This document shows positions 29,153-39,212 of a DNA stretch of 40,034 bases, in pieces. The notes beneath the pieces are model-generated. The model saw only the letters and a list, made by a program, of their open reading frames with translations, did not search any database and was not told where the DNA came from. The stretch comes from a virus. How positions within the stretch are numbered: the stretch's first letter is position 1; every line of letters starts with the position of its first letter. Where the stretch lies: the IMG/VR virus record IMGVR_UViG_3300044994_000437, positions 1 to 40,034 of that record. One strand, given 5' to 3'. Made by a program: the position numbers and the translations under genes.

Positions 29153-32100
29153 TGGCTAAATTTAAAGTTCCAGAACCAAAATATATTGCCAAATTGAAGC
29201 ACCCCACACTACAAGACAAGAGTGGCGAAGCTATTTGGAAACCAGACGATACTGCCATCCCGGCGTATTTCCGACACAAAATGACCGATAAAGAATATAT
29301 CAACTTATTGGCCGGCGCTTACGGACATAGCGATTTTGATATATCACAACTAAAAAAATACCTAAATGAGTCTAGACACAATAACGAGAAAAATAATGAT
29401 TTGGCTCTGGCTAAAGTTTTGTCGCACATTGCGCAGTCGCAAGGCGGCGTTAAACCCACCTCAAAACATGTGGATATTGATGAAGGCAGATTGCGGCACA
29501 TTATTAATGATTATCCAATATCTTCAGAGGCAATTCATCATATAATTGATAATCATGATTCATTTCCAATTTCAACCTACCGAGAGCATCTGACTCCACT
29601 AGCGGATCAAAAAAACTTAAATAAAGATCATGTAATTAAAATTTTTAAGACCGGTGCCGATAAGGACATTGATTTATCCCAATTTATTAATCATAAGCTC
29701 TTCGATAAAGACTTGGCCGACCATCTTATATATAATACTAATTACAAATTAAAATCTAATGATGTTGCAGCACTTAATAAATACTCAAAACATAATGACC
29801 CATCCAAAAATCTGCTCGAAAATAGGCACATTAAGCACATACTAGATAACAACAAAGCAGGAGCTACTGCTTTCCCACAACTACTGTCATCCATTAAACC
29901 ATCAAAAAATTTACTTGGAGAAGAAGATCACTCATACAGAAATTCTATAATATCTAAATATATAGGGCATGAAGGTGCTAAGCTATATGATATAGATGAT
30001 GCGGAAGAGATGGCCTCTTCGCCGGATACAAATTATAATTTAATGAGCCCGGGCTTTGGATATAAAACGGACATTTCTAAGGAAATACTTAGGAATTCGC
30101 CACATTTAACGCCAGAACATATTGATTATATTAAACGTCATGGCAATTTTGAGCAAAAATGGGCATTATTTCATAATAAGCATATAGACCCACAACATCA
30201 AATTGAAATGCACAATAAATGGGCAAACGATAACCATGAGCACGGATACGATTTAGAACAGCTTAAAACAAAGATTCAAAATCAAAACGATTTTCAGAAT
30301 AGCTATGATTACTATTATGAAGATGCCAGAGATCAGGCAGAAGAAGAGTACCCATTAAGTGAATACATAAGAGACAACGTAGAAGACTCAGATCTAATGG
30401 ATGGAATGGAACAAGACGAATGGATCAACAATCATCTTGCTGAAAATTATAATTGGCAAACAGATGACGACGATTTCACGTACTCCATTGAAGACCATCC
30501 CGATTATGATGCCCGAAGAGATGAGGCCCAGGAAGCCTATAATTCTGCTTTAGAGGCCAGGCGTGCCAATCCACAAGATCACCTAGATGATCGGACTATG
30601 GATAGAATTTATGAAGGCCATTCAGAATCAATATCCGATGATGTGTCTAGAATAGCCAGAAGAATGCATGACGAAAGAATGGAGAATGCGCACCTAGACT
30701 ATGATTTTCTCCCTGAACATCTGAAAGATAAGCTCCCGGCTGTTAATGAGCACATTGAAAATAAAAAACGGACTGCCGAAGAGAGGGCCCGCCTAGAGGC
30801 CGCTAAAAAAGAAGCTGCATTAAAACCTAAACTTGATGAGCTGATACCAAATCGCAATAATACGCACGCTTACGGTGATCTACAGCATCATTTAGAATTG
30901 GCACAGCATTATGCGGACGCTAATGGCGGCTCTATTGATATTGGACATTTAAATAAAATACATCCAAATATTAAAGATAATTGGAAAAAGATCTTTGGAG
31001 AAAAAGGAAAACTATCCTCACAAGAATTGCAGAAGATTCGCGACTCCATTCCTAAAACCAACTATAATATTTCTTACGGAGTATGGGATGGCAGTAAGAT
31101 GCAGAATATTAACAATCGAGATCAGGTTGTCGTTCGCCTAGACCACTCAAATGAGTCTATTGCTCCAATTAAGGCAGATCCAAACACGTACAAAATATTT
31201 CAAAAAATTCAAGAAGTATCGCAAAGATCCGGTCATCCCACTAATCTTAATACGATTGCTTGGGCACGAGTAGATACTCATGAGCCAGGACACTGGATGA
31301 TTGATGAAGTTCAGTCAGATTTCGGATCTGCAGCCAGAGATTATTTGGATCAAAATGATAAGTCTGAAGAGGCCGAGCACGTCAACAAGATTATTAATTA
31401 CCATAAGAACTGGCGAGAAGCTCTTATCAACAAAGTAATTTCGATGGCCAAAGATAACGGAGTGAACATAATATCCACTCACTCGCCAGAATCTAAGGCA
31501 TCTCACACAAATGCTGACAAAGTGCATACGGTGTATAAAGAGAGCTACCAGAAAGTGCCTAGATCTATGGGCTTTAAGCCAGTCCATAATAAAGAGCTTC
31601 CCCTTACTGAAGGGGGCCGTAAAAAGATTGGAAGAAAAACAACTGGAACTCCAGTCGGTGCACTCCTTGAGGATCATGCAGCAGGAATGGATACGCACGC
31701 TTGGCTGGCTCAGGCTCATAAAAATTTAGCTGCAGCCAAAGTCTATCCGCCTATGGCTGGAATATCCGATCGGCGCGTTCCGATGGACGCAGATACCATT
31801 GATTTGCACCAAAAACTAGCAGATCACCATACGACAAAGTTTCGTGAGCACCATCAGCGGCTTTCTAATTTAGACCCCACACATGCCCTAAGGAACTATC
31901 CTTCAGTATCTAGTTACATTGAGGGATCAAGTTCTGGGTTTAAAAGAATGAATCCAGAAGAGAAAGAGCAGAAGCATAATGCTAATCTTGTGGCCGCTCG
32001 CATGTCTGCCAAGGAAATTATGAACGAAGGCTATGGCATGCCCGTTTATGGCCACGATTCTGCGCTAAAAGAGGCCCCTGCATCTGAGAATCACGGACAT

Positions 32101-34998
32101 CAGATTGACCTAAGCCCCCCTAAGCTTAAAAAGTCAATTGACGATGCAGACTTTGATATGGAGTTTGAGAAGCTACAAAAGGCACCGGTTGAGAACACTA
32201 ACTTAGAGTCCTTTGACGGCTGGCACGATATACCTAAATCGTATAAACACGTGTCCTCAAAGCAGCTTAAAAACGGATTGTATCATCATACTTTTGCTGG
32301 ACATTATGGCCCAGAAAAATCTCCTATTTTTTATCACGCTGTTTCGGATTCTAAGCATCCACACGATACTCATATGGCGAGAGTCCAAGTTAGTATCGAG
32401 CCATACACAAATGAACCAATAGTCACAGAGTCTCACGTAAATCCACAACATGCTGGGCACGGTCACGGTAAGCTCGCATACGCAGCTGCTTTGGCGCATC
32501 ACGGCAGACTAGAAAGCGACTACGCGGTATCTCAGAACGCCCATAAGGCTTGGCAAAACTTAAATGGATTACCGTCGGTTAATCTGTCTATTAAACCTAT
32601 GGGTAGCCCAGATCCCAATAGGGCTATGGCTTCAGATGTTAAAAAGCTAAGGGCGTACCTCTATAAGACTGAGGACTTAATAAAAGACGAAGCCGCAACA
32701 AGGGTCCGTAACGGATGGCCGATGCCAGAGCACTCAGCCAGAACATTTCAAGATCCAGAATTATTTGAGAGTAAATTAAATGATCTTTATCAAAAATTAG
32801 AGCCGCTTAAAAATTTAGAATTTTCCTGGGAAAAAGATGAGGCTCAAGCAAGGCTACATGATCTTCTAGACAATCCAACGTATCGAGGCAAGTATTCTCC
32901 AGAAGTACTAGATGTCATTGCTTCTCACTCAGATGAAGATATTAGAAAAAGCATACATATACACCCCAATGCAGAACATAGCAGGCACATAAAGCCAGCG
33001 ATCGATAGGGACCGTGCTGCATGGATAGCCAAAGTACAGAAGGCACTCAGCTCCAGCTCTGGAGCCCTACCCTCAAGCGTTCCCGTGCATGAGGATGCAA
33101 ATCTTGATGATTGGCAGCTCAACTGGCTGGCTTCGCACGGCGACACTAGAGCAAACAATTACGCTATTAATCACCCTAATGCCGAGCCTAGACATATTGA
33201 AAAGGCAATTAATACTGTTTTGGCCCGAAAACATCCCTATAAAGACGATTCGTTTTGGCTTAAGCTTGGCAACAATCCCAAAACAACTGAGGATCAGCTG
33301 ATGCTTGCTCATCGCCAAGTAAGCCCACATTATAGGACGCACTTGTCCAAGAAACTAAGAGAAAGAGGAATATATACAGATCCAAACCAAGTTGAATTTG
33401 CCTTAGGAACTAATAAACTTAGGTCAGCAAGAGACCACATTATAAATAATGGTTCCGAGGGGAAAATGCACAAAAAAGATCTGGAGCTGGCCGGACACTC
33501 CCCGCAAGCCCTAGGAATATCGCATCTATTGGATGGCACCGGACATATTCATCACGAAGACATTCAGAGGCACATAGACGCTCAGCCCAAGATGAAATTT
33601 GGTTTTAGTAAAACGAGCTATGGCTCAGAAGATAGCCCTCGATACCTTGAGGATATGCTGTCAGATCACTTAGAAGCTTTTAATCCAGAAGATTATGGCG
33701 TACACAAGAGTGATTTTCTTGATTATGGTAAAATCAAAAAATATCATAATAAACAATTTAAGCCGGATTTTGACGAGACTGACTTCGACTCTCATGAAGA
33801 ATATGAACAGGCGCTAGACGATGCCAGACGAGACTGGGAAGACGGCTTCAATTTAGATGATTACGATTATTTGGCAGAGAAGGACGACAAGTATCTAGAT
33901 AAAGATTCTTATGAGCGCGAAGTTCAATCGGCCAAAGATCGCCATATGGACAACTTCGATTCTGGCGATTACGGTGTAACGCACGAGCAGGCATATGAGA
34001 ATGCCCTGGAAGAGCAGCGCCATACATATGAGCCATCTGAGGTATTTCAGTTAAACTTCACAAAAGAACATGCAGACAAGATGAAAGAGTCGGGAGTTTG
34101 GGGAACTTTTAAGAACATGCAAGAGGCATCGAAGCGCTCAAAACATCCAGTTCTTGATAATACTATTGGATGGGTTCGCTATACTCAAGATCAACAAGGC
34201 AATACACATATAGATGAAATTCAGTCTGATTTTGGTCAGTCATTTATCAAGCAGGCACAAAAGCAGATAAAGGACGCATTAAGCTCAGGCCAAATTAACC
34301 AACAGCAGGCCGAGCAAGCTTACGCAAACGCGCATGCCAAGTGGCCAGAAGAGCATTATAATAAAATAAATGAGATACTTTTTAATAACAAGCATCCAAA
34401 TGAAATACTCCATGAGGCGTTCCTGCAGCACTTAAGAGACAATAATCGAGTTGGCAGTAAGGTTCACATTTGGGACAGTAAAGAAAAAGCTGATCTGTCA
34501 GGAATGTCAAGTTCCGGGTACATCAATTTACAGGACATTGGAAAAATAATCAATAATGATCTATCTGTTGGCGATAGACTTCCCCCGGCAACGGTCAACC
34601 ACGCCAAAAACTGGATTAAGCAGCAGGGCATGACTCCAGAAAACTGGGAAGCCAAGTCAAAAGAAATTATAAGACAGCAGCGGCCCCTACTGAGTGAATC
34701 TGAAATTGAATCTTACCCAATATCCTTCCCTATGCCAGTGCCAGCCCATATGCAATTTACTTATAATCAGCACCCTAAAAAGATGGGCTATAAGCCCTCT
34801 AAATACGGCGAACTTGAAACGCAGCACAACCCATATCTTAAGGGCAAATCAACTTGGTCAGATACTCTCAAAAAGAAAGAAAAATTGGACCCAGATCAAA
34901 TTGAAAAGCTTAAAAATCTACTAGAAAATGTAGAAAATGTTGACATAGATATGCCATGGAATGATATAATTAAGTACTCTACCCACAGGTGGGCCTAA
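29152..34998 (+). CDS. Giant polyvalent protein, 1948 aa, with duplicated EIQSD domain and GNAT-like domain
   Basis: This very large, His-, Asn- and Asp-rich protein has several parts. The N-terminal ~550 residues hold helical repeat-like units (YISSEAIHHIIDNH-like). Residues ~640-830 contain TIAWARVDTHEPGHWMIDEVQSDFG and, later, VPRSMGFKP. About 1070-1140 is GNAT-like (ESHVNPQHAGHGHGKLAYAA, then LESDYAVSQNAHKAWQNL). Residues ~1230-1400 hold IHIHPNAEHSRHIKPAI-type repeats. Residues ~1600-1935 are a second copy of the first domain (TIGWVRYTQDQ, IDEIQSDFG, then HPKKMGYKP). The E[VI]QSDFG domain is widespread in large polyvalent phage proteins. Its reaction is unknown to me. The size and position suggest an ejected virion protein. 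Confidence 0.65.
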   Translation: MAKFKVPEPKYIAKLKHPTLQDKSGEAIWKPDDTAIPAYFRHKMTDKEYINLLAGAYGHSDFDISQLKKYLNESRHNNEKNNDLALAKVLSHIAQSQGGVKPTSKHVDIDEGRLRHIINDYPISSEAIHHIIDNHDSFPISTYREHLTPLADQKNLNKDHVIKIFKTGADKDIDLSQFINHKLFDKDLADHLIYNTNYKLKSNDVAALNKYSKHNDPSKNLLENRHIKHILDNNKAGATAFPQLLSSIKPSKNLLGEEDHSYRNSIISKYIGHEGAKLYDIDDAEEMASSPDTNYNLMSPGFGYKTDISKEILRNSPHLTPEHIDYIKRHGNFEQKWALFHNKHIDPQHQIEMHNKWANDNHEHGYDLEQLKTKIQNQNDFQNSYDYYYEDARDQAEEEYPLSEYIRDNVEDSDLMDGMEQDEWINNHLAENYNWQTDDDDFTYSIEDHPDYDARRDEAQEAYNSALEARRANPQDHLDDRTMDRIYEGHSESISDDVSRIARRMHDERMENAHLDYDFLPEHLKDKLPAVNEHIENKKRTAEERARLEAAKKEAALKPKLDELIPNRNNTHAYGDLQHHLELAQHYADANGGSIDIGHLNKIHPNIKDNWKKIFGEKGKLSSQELQKIRDSIPKTNYNISYGVWDGSKMQNINNRDQVVVRLDHSNESIAPIKADPNTYKIFQKIQEVSQRSGHPTNLNTIAWARVDTHEPGHWMIDEVQSDFGSAARDYLDQNDKSEEAEHVNKIINYHKNWREALINKVISMAKDNGVNIISTHSPESKASHTNADKVHTVYKESYQKVPRSMGFKPVHNKELPLTEGGRKKIGRKTTGTPVGALLEDHAAGMDTHAWLAQAHKNLAAAKVYPPMAGISDRRVPMDADTIDLHQKLADHHTTKFREHHQRLSNLDPTHALRNYPSVSSYIEGSSSGFKRMNPEEKEQKHNANLVAARMSAKEIMNEGYGMPVYGHDSALKEAPASENHGHQIDLSPPKLKKSIDDADFDMEFEKLQKAPVENTNLESFDGWHDIPKSYKHVSSKQLKNGLYHHTFAGHYGPEKSPIFYHAVSDSKHPHDTHMARVQVSIEPYTNEPIVTESHVNPQHAGHGHGKLAYAAALAHHGRLESDYAVSQNAHKAWQNLNGLPSVNLSIKPMGSPDPNRAMASDVKKLRAYLYKTEDLIKDEAATRVRNGWPMPEHSARTFQDPELFESKLNDLYQKLEPLKNLEFSWEKDEAQARLHDLLDNPTYRGKYSPEVLDVIASHSDEDIRKSIHIHPNAEHSRHIKPAIDRDRAAWIAKVQKALSSSSGALPSSVPVHEDANLDDWQLNWLASHGDTRANNYAINHPNAEPRHIEKAINTVLARKHPYKDDSFWLKLGNNPKTTEDQLMLAHRQVSPHYRTHLSKKLRERGIYTDPNQVEFALGTNKLRSARDHIINNGSEGKMHKKDLELAGHSPQALGISHLLDGTGHIHHEDIQRHIDAQPKMKFGFSKTSYGSEDSPRYLEDMLSDHLEAFNPEDYGVHKSDFLDYGKIKKYHNKQFKPDFDETDFDSHEEYEQALDDARRDWEDGFNLDDYDYLAEKDDKYLDKDSYEREVQSAKDRHMDNFDSGDYGVTHEQAYENALEEQRHTYEPSEVFQLNFTKEHADKMKESGVWGTFKNMQEASKRSKHPVLDNTIGWVRYTQDQQGNTHIDEIQSDFGQSFIKQAQKQIKDALSSGQINQQQAEQAYANAHAKWPEEHYNKINEILFNNKHPNEILHEAFLQHLRDNNRVGSKVHIWDSKEKADLSGMSSSGYINLQDIGKIINNDLSVGDRLPPATVNHAKNWIKQQGMTPENWEAKSKEIIRQQRPLLSESEIESYPISFPMPVPAHMQFTYNQHPKKMGYKPSKYGELETQHNPYLKGKSTWSDTLKKKEKLDPDQIEKLKNLLENVENVDIDMPWNDIIKYSTHRWA

Positions 34999-37568
34999 TG
35001 TATAGAGACTTAGAAAAACAAATGTATCAGCATATTGAAAACGGCGATTGGGATAGTGCCATAAACACTGCATTGCGCCTGCCAACTAACTGGGATGCCC
35101 TTCAAAGGCTGCCGTCCTCGGGAGAAATGCCTGAATACGCAATTAACATGGTATTAAATAGGATTGAGCGTAAGCCAGATTTGGGAACCGGGTTTCTTTT
35201 TGAGCTTGCTAGTAATTTGCCTGAAAATCTAAGTGCAGAAACCTTAAATAGATTGGCGTATGCATCTAGAGATTCTCATTATGAGCAAGAAAAGTTTATG
35301 GGGCATCCCAACTTTAAATATACAGAGCAGTATGAGCCACTTAAGCAGGCCGCAGATTGGTGGAATGGATATGAAAAGGCCGTAGACCCCAAGCATTTCG
35401 CCACTGTTAAGTCAATGCTGACAGGAGCCCATGAATCTATTAAAGATCATCGCGGCAATACAGGAGAATCTGAGTCCCATATTCTGCCGCATTTAAAAGC
35501 TTATGCCCAAGAAGTCCAGCGCCACGTAATGAATGACGATTTTCTGAAAAAAAAGAATATCGGTGGAGAGCCTCATGTACTAGTTCATCGTGGGGTTGGC
35601 GGCAATTATGCAAAACACATAAAAAATGCTCTAGCTCACGATCATATTTCTAATGAAGTCGATAATAAGCATCTCAAGATTCCTGTAGCGCCGCTATCGT
35701 CCTGGACAAGCGATTGGGATATGGCCAATCGGTTTGCTCATGAGAGGGGAGACAAGATTCCCGGTCAAGAAGCAGGGCATGGCATAGTAATTAGTAGATG
35801 GATGCCAGTCAAAGACATCTTGCACTCTGGAACGCACTCTGTTGTTCACGGCCAAAAAAGTGCACACCCAGAAGAAAAAGAGCTCGTTTTTGCACATAAA
35901 GATCCTAAAATCTCTGTTAAACCACAGCACATTTCATTTAAAGATCCCTCTAATATGGCGGCACCAGCTAAACCCGGGAATATTAGGGGGGTAAGCAAGA
36001 AGCTTGCTGCAAATGAGTACGACATACCGTACGAAGAACTGCAGAAGGGCGCCATTAAAAAATGGATTACCGCAGGCGCCGTCGCTGCCAATTTAGGCGT
36101 CCCACTGCAGTCGATGGCTCCCGCACCCACAGTCGCAATTAACCCCAAAGATAGTATCAAGATTATTAAGCCAGTTGAGCAAGTAAGCTTACACCCTGAT
36201 CTTTATGCCATCAAGCAAATTGAAAGCTCGGGCGGCAAAAAATTAGAGCACCCGCTTGTTACATCGGGCCTGAATCGCGGCACTAAGGCTATTGGGCGAT
36301 TTGGAATAATGCCTTTACAGGCTCTTGAGATTATTAATAAAAGCCCTGCCCTAAGAGAAAAATATCCTGAGTTTAAAAATCTGCATCATGTTAATGACCA
36401 TGATAAAATACATAAATTGGTTCTTTCAAATCCCAATCTAGAAAGAGAATTAGCCAACACCCATTGGAACAGGCTAGAGAGAAGATTTGATGGCGACAAG
36501 AATGCCATGGCTCATGCTTGGTTGAATGGAATTACGGGTACTCTTGGAAAACATCCGGAAGATATAGCGGCACATCCTTATGTCCAGAAGTTTAATAAAT
36601 ATCGAAAAATGCTGGCTTTGGAAAATCCAAGAAGCACGGCTTCAGATACTAAACTTAATAAGTCAGAAAACGGGCAAAAATTTGAAGAATTCAGATCAAC
36701 TTTTGAAAAAGACTCTGACATATCCAAACAAATAAGTGAATTAATGCGCGCCGGCCATACCCATAGCCTAAAAAATCTGGGTCATTTTACACATCAGTCT
36801 TTTGTGGTTGGATATGATCCAGAAAATTCTTGGCTTGTAAAGGTAGATGTTCCGAATAGACCTGCCGTAGAATCTCTTTCTGGAAGCCAAGTGGCAAAAG
36901 AGGCCGCATTCTATGAAGTCGCCAAAGATATTTTTGGGCTTGAGAATTATACCCCAAAAGCAGTTTATGGAAAACTTTTAACAGAAAATAAACAAGAAGT
37001 TCCAGCTGTAGCTATTAAAATGTATCCCGAGCAATTTAAGCCAGCTTCGGAAGTATACTCTCAAGATAAGCACAAGCTCCTGAGAACTCTGGCTCCAATG
37101 TTAGAGTCTGGATATATCCATAAACTTGCCGGAGTTTTGTATATACTTGGTGAAGCCGATGCTCATGGACAAAATATATTAACCGATGGCAAAACCATCA
37201 AGCTTATAGATCATGGTTCGGCATTTGCCGGAATGGATTTTAATCCCAAGGAAGACGAAAATATATTTATTCCGTACTTCCTCAGGGTCGGCAGAATAAA
37301 AGACAAGATGAGTACCGAACAGAAATATGATAGAATGCCAAGGACCACATCACAAAAGGCCAAGGACAATATTAGAGCTTTTTTAAATAACGTAGATCCG
37401 AAGCAATTGGCCACTATACTAGAAAAATATAATTTAGATCCAAAACCAGTAATAGCGAGATGGCTATTAGTTACAAAGTTAATCAATGTTTCTCCAAATC
37501 CAGACGACATAATTGATATGTTGTGGACTGAGGGGCCTAATTTGGCAAAAGAGGTATCAGATGTATAA
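34998..37568 (+). CDS. Fusion of ADP-ribosyltransferase, lytic transglycosylase and kinase-like domains, 856 aa
   Basis: Three enzyme-like domains follow one another. Residues ~190-300 look like an R-S-E class ADP-ribosyltransferase: VHRGV (Arg about 197), LSSWTSDWDMANRFA (the S-T-S step) and PEEKELVF (the ExE-type glutamates). Residues ~395-550 look like a lytic transglycosylase that would open peptidoglycan: AIKQIESSGGK with the likely catalytic Glu near 409, then AIGRFGIMPLQALEI. Residues ~560-800 look like a protein- or lipid-kinase fold related to HipA/PI3K-like proteins: WLVKVDV, GEADAHGQN (catalytic-loop type) and LIDHGSAF (metal-binding Asp). The start shares a base with the previous stop, with AGGTGG upstream. 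It is probably packaged and ejected to breach the wall and modify host proteins. Confidence 0.72.
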   Translation: MYRDLEKQMYQHIENGDWDSAINTALRLPTNWDALQRLPSSGEMPEYAINMVLNRIERKPDLGTGFLFELASNLPENLSAETLNRLAYASRDSHYEQEKFMGHPNFKYTEQYEPLKQAADWWNGYEKAVDPKHFATVKSMLTGAHESIKDHRGNTGESESHILPHLKAYAQEVQRHVMNDDFLKKKNIGGEPHVLVHRGVGGNYAKHIKNALAHDHISNEVDNKHLKIPVAPLSSWTSDWDMANRFAHERGDKIPGQEAGHGIVISRWMPVKDILHSGTHSVVHGQKSAHPEEKELVFAHKDPKISVKPQHISFKDPSNMAAPAKPGNIRGVSKKLAANEYDIPYEELQKGAIKKWITAGAVAANLGVPLQSMAPAPTVAINPKDSIKIIKPVEQVSLHPDLYAIKQIESSGGKKLEHPLVTSGLNRGTKAIGRFGIMPLQALEIINKSPALREKYPEFKNLHHVNDHDKIHKLVLSNPNLERELANTHWNRLERRFDGDKNAMAHAWLNGITGTLGKHPEDIAAHPYVQKFNKYRKMLALENPRSTASDTKLNKSENGQKFEEFRSTFEKDSDISKQISELMRAGHTHSLKNLGHFTHQSFVVGYDPENSWLVKVDVPNRPAVESLSGSQVAKEAAFYEVAKDIFGLENYTPKAVYGKLLTENKQEVPAVAIKMYPEQFKPASEVYSQDKHKLLRTLAPMLESGYIHKLAGVLYILGEADAHGQNILTDGKTIKLIDHGSAFAGMDFNPKEDENIFIPYFLRVGRIKDKMSTEQKYDRMPRTTSQKAKDNIRAFLNNVDPKQLATILEKYNLDPKPVIARWLLVTKLINVSPNPDDIIDMLWTEGPNLAKEVSDV

Positions 37569-38208
37569 ACTATCTAAAGAAGATATTGAAAAAATGGAAA
37601 AGATTGGCGATTGCGATAAAGGCGAGATCATGCACGTACTCACCAAGGGTGGCCTGTCAATGATTGTCGCTAAAACTCGCGGCGGGGATCTGAAGATTTT
37701 GGGTACTGGGCCACATCCCGGCATTGCAAGATTCAGGGCAGAGCAAGTAGAAAAAAATATCAACTGGCACAGCAATCTTTTTAAATCGGAATCGCAGTCC
37801 GAGTACGAAAAGATTAAAAAAGCTTCCGGTCAAGATCATATGGCGCATTGGGAGTCCCTATCTACTCCAGAAAATCACTATAAGCTTGCACAATGGCATT
37901 CTCATCATGCTGGCATTGAAGCCCAAAAACCAACGCCTGATGATTTTGCAGAGCGTCATAACCAGAATATGAAGATTTTGTACCATGCGGATGAGGCACT
38001 AAAACATTATAAAATGTCCGGAATGGATCACAAGTCAGCTCTGGAGCATCATTCTAAGAATATGGCCCAGCACAAAGATCTGGATGTTTCCTATAAACCT
38101 ATTGATTCATATAATTTAGAGCTAGCATGGAGACGCAATTACGCCAAAAACAATCCCAATGAAAGAGTTCCAAATATCTCTGGAATCGGAGAAGCCTGGA
38201 CTAAGTAG
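37561..38208 (+). CDS. Hypothetical protein, 215 aa, last gene of the polyvalent operon
   Basis: I do not recognise the family. The ATG at 37561 overlaps the previous stop by 8 nt. A longer frame from 37513 only shadows that gene. The N-terminus is compact (GEIMHVLTKGGLSMIVAKT), followed by a helical, His-rich region (AHWESLSTPENHYKLAQWHSHHAG in two helices) like four-helix or TPR-like folds. A LFKSESQSE linker like those in the neighbouring large proteins lies near residue 74. It may be an accessory virion protein. Confidence 0.6.
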   Translation: MYKLSKEDIEKMEKIGDCDKGEIMHVLTKGGLSMIVAKTRGGDLKILGTGPHPGIARFRAEQVEKNINWHSNLFKSESQSEYEKIKKASGQDHMAHWESLSTPENHYKLAQWHSHHAGIEAQKPTPDDFAERHNQNMKILYHADEALKHYKMSGMDHKSALEHHSKNMAQHKDLDVSYKPIDSYNLELAWRRNYAKNNPNERVPNISGIGEAWTK

Positions 38209-38213
38209 GTCAT

Positions 38214-39146
38214 ATGTCAAAAACTTCTGATAGAAAACCAGATACCCACGTTAATATTCTTATGGACTATAATAGTCCATGGGATGCGGTTATACCTAAT
38301 AATGACGCTACCAATAACTTTATATCTGGGTTAGGCATAGTTTTTAATCACTATGTCGCCATTCCCAATGTCATACATGAAGCCAATATTGGCGACCTTA
38401 GAAGAACTTTCCATGAGGAAGATTCTAACGAATTTGTGAACTCAAAGAATTTTGATTTCATTGAGAATGGTTTTCTGTATAAGTACGCAGGTCAAGTATG
38501 GGGCATTTTTCAGGGAAATAATAAAAGTTTCAGGGAAATTGCTTCCGGCCTATATTCTGAGTCTGGCGCTTTTGTTACGTTTAACCGGTACTACCGGGGC
38601 ACCAATAAGTATGCATCATTCGCAGAATTCGATAAACTTATACCATGCATATCGGGCTCCGAATTCTTTAGCGTCAACTGGGAAAAGACTTTAGCTAACC
38701 CCACCGGGATTAATAGGCTACAATTCCCAGCATGCGAAATTGAACATGTAGTAGATAGTAGGGGCCAGGAATATGTTCAGGGCAAAGATTACAAGCTAGA
38801 AAAAGGCTACCTACGCTGGATAGATACCGGCACGGCAACCCGCCCAGGCATAGACCCCGCGACAGGCAAGAGCAGGGTAATCGCAGTTCGCTACAAGTAC
38901 AAGCCGACATTCTATGTACGACAACTCGCGCATGACATAAGAATCACCCCTACGTTTAATGAGCAAGGCGATCTAGTCAACGGCCTAGAAGTTAAGCCGG
39001 ACGGAGAGATAAAGTACACCCCAGGCCCTACCTCAGTGGCAATCGTGGCAGATTTTGTATTCCTGGACAGAAGGACCCCTGAATCCAATGAGATAGATGC
39101 ACAGCTAGATACAGAGGATGATGGCGGCAACGTAGGGCCCAGATAA
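38214..39146 (+). CDS. Putative virion structural protein, 310 aa
   Basis: I do not recognise the family with certainty. The protein is soluble and strand-rich, with motifs such as DYNSPWDAVIPNND, RYYRGTNKYASFAEFDKLI and the beta-hairpin QEYVQGKDYKLEKGYLRW, and an acidic tail (QLDTEDDGGN). The 'VDSxGQEYVQGxDYxLxxGxLRW' pattern is typical of phage neck or tail proteins that contain a small beta domain. It is followed by late-promoter copy 4, which marks the end of the operon. Confidence 0.6.
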   Translation: MSKTSDRKPDTHVNILMDYNSPWDAVIPNNDATNNFISGLGIVFNHYVAIPNVIHEANIGDLRRTFHEEDSNEFVNSKNFDFIENGFLYKYAGQVWGIFQGNNKSFREIASGLYSESGAFVTFNRYYRGTNKYASFAEFDKLIPCISGSEFFSVNWEKTLANPTGINRLQFPACEIEHVVDSRGQEYVQGKDYKLEKGYLRWIDTGTATRPGIDPATGKSRVIAVRYKYKPTFYVRQLAHDIRITPTFNEQGDLVNGLEVKPDGEIKYTPGPTSVAIVADFVFLDRRTPESNEIDAQLDTEDDGGNVGPR

Positions 39147-39190
39147 ATCTAATAAAATCAAATAGTTAAGTCTAAAACTTAATTTTAGAT
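39147..39190 (+). promoter_or_regulatory. Putative phage late promoter, copy 4
   Basis: AATAAAATCAAATA followed by GTTAAGTCTAAAACTTAAT (core 39176-39181) matches copy 3 over about 34 aligned positions with few differences. It lies 37 nt before the next start, between two virion genes. Confidence 0.65.
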
Positions 39191-39212
39191 AGTAATTTAA
39201 GAGGGTTAGCAA

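Noticed and set aside
31511-31729. Forward alternative frame of 72 codons inside the giant gene
   Set aside because: It has no ribosome site, and the main frame there contains recognisable domain sequence. It is a shadow.
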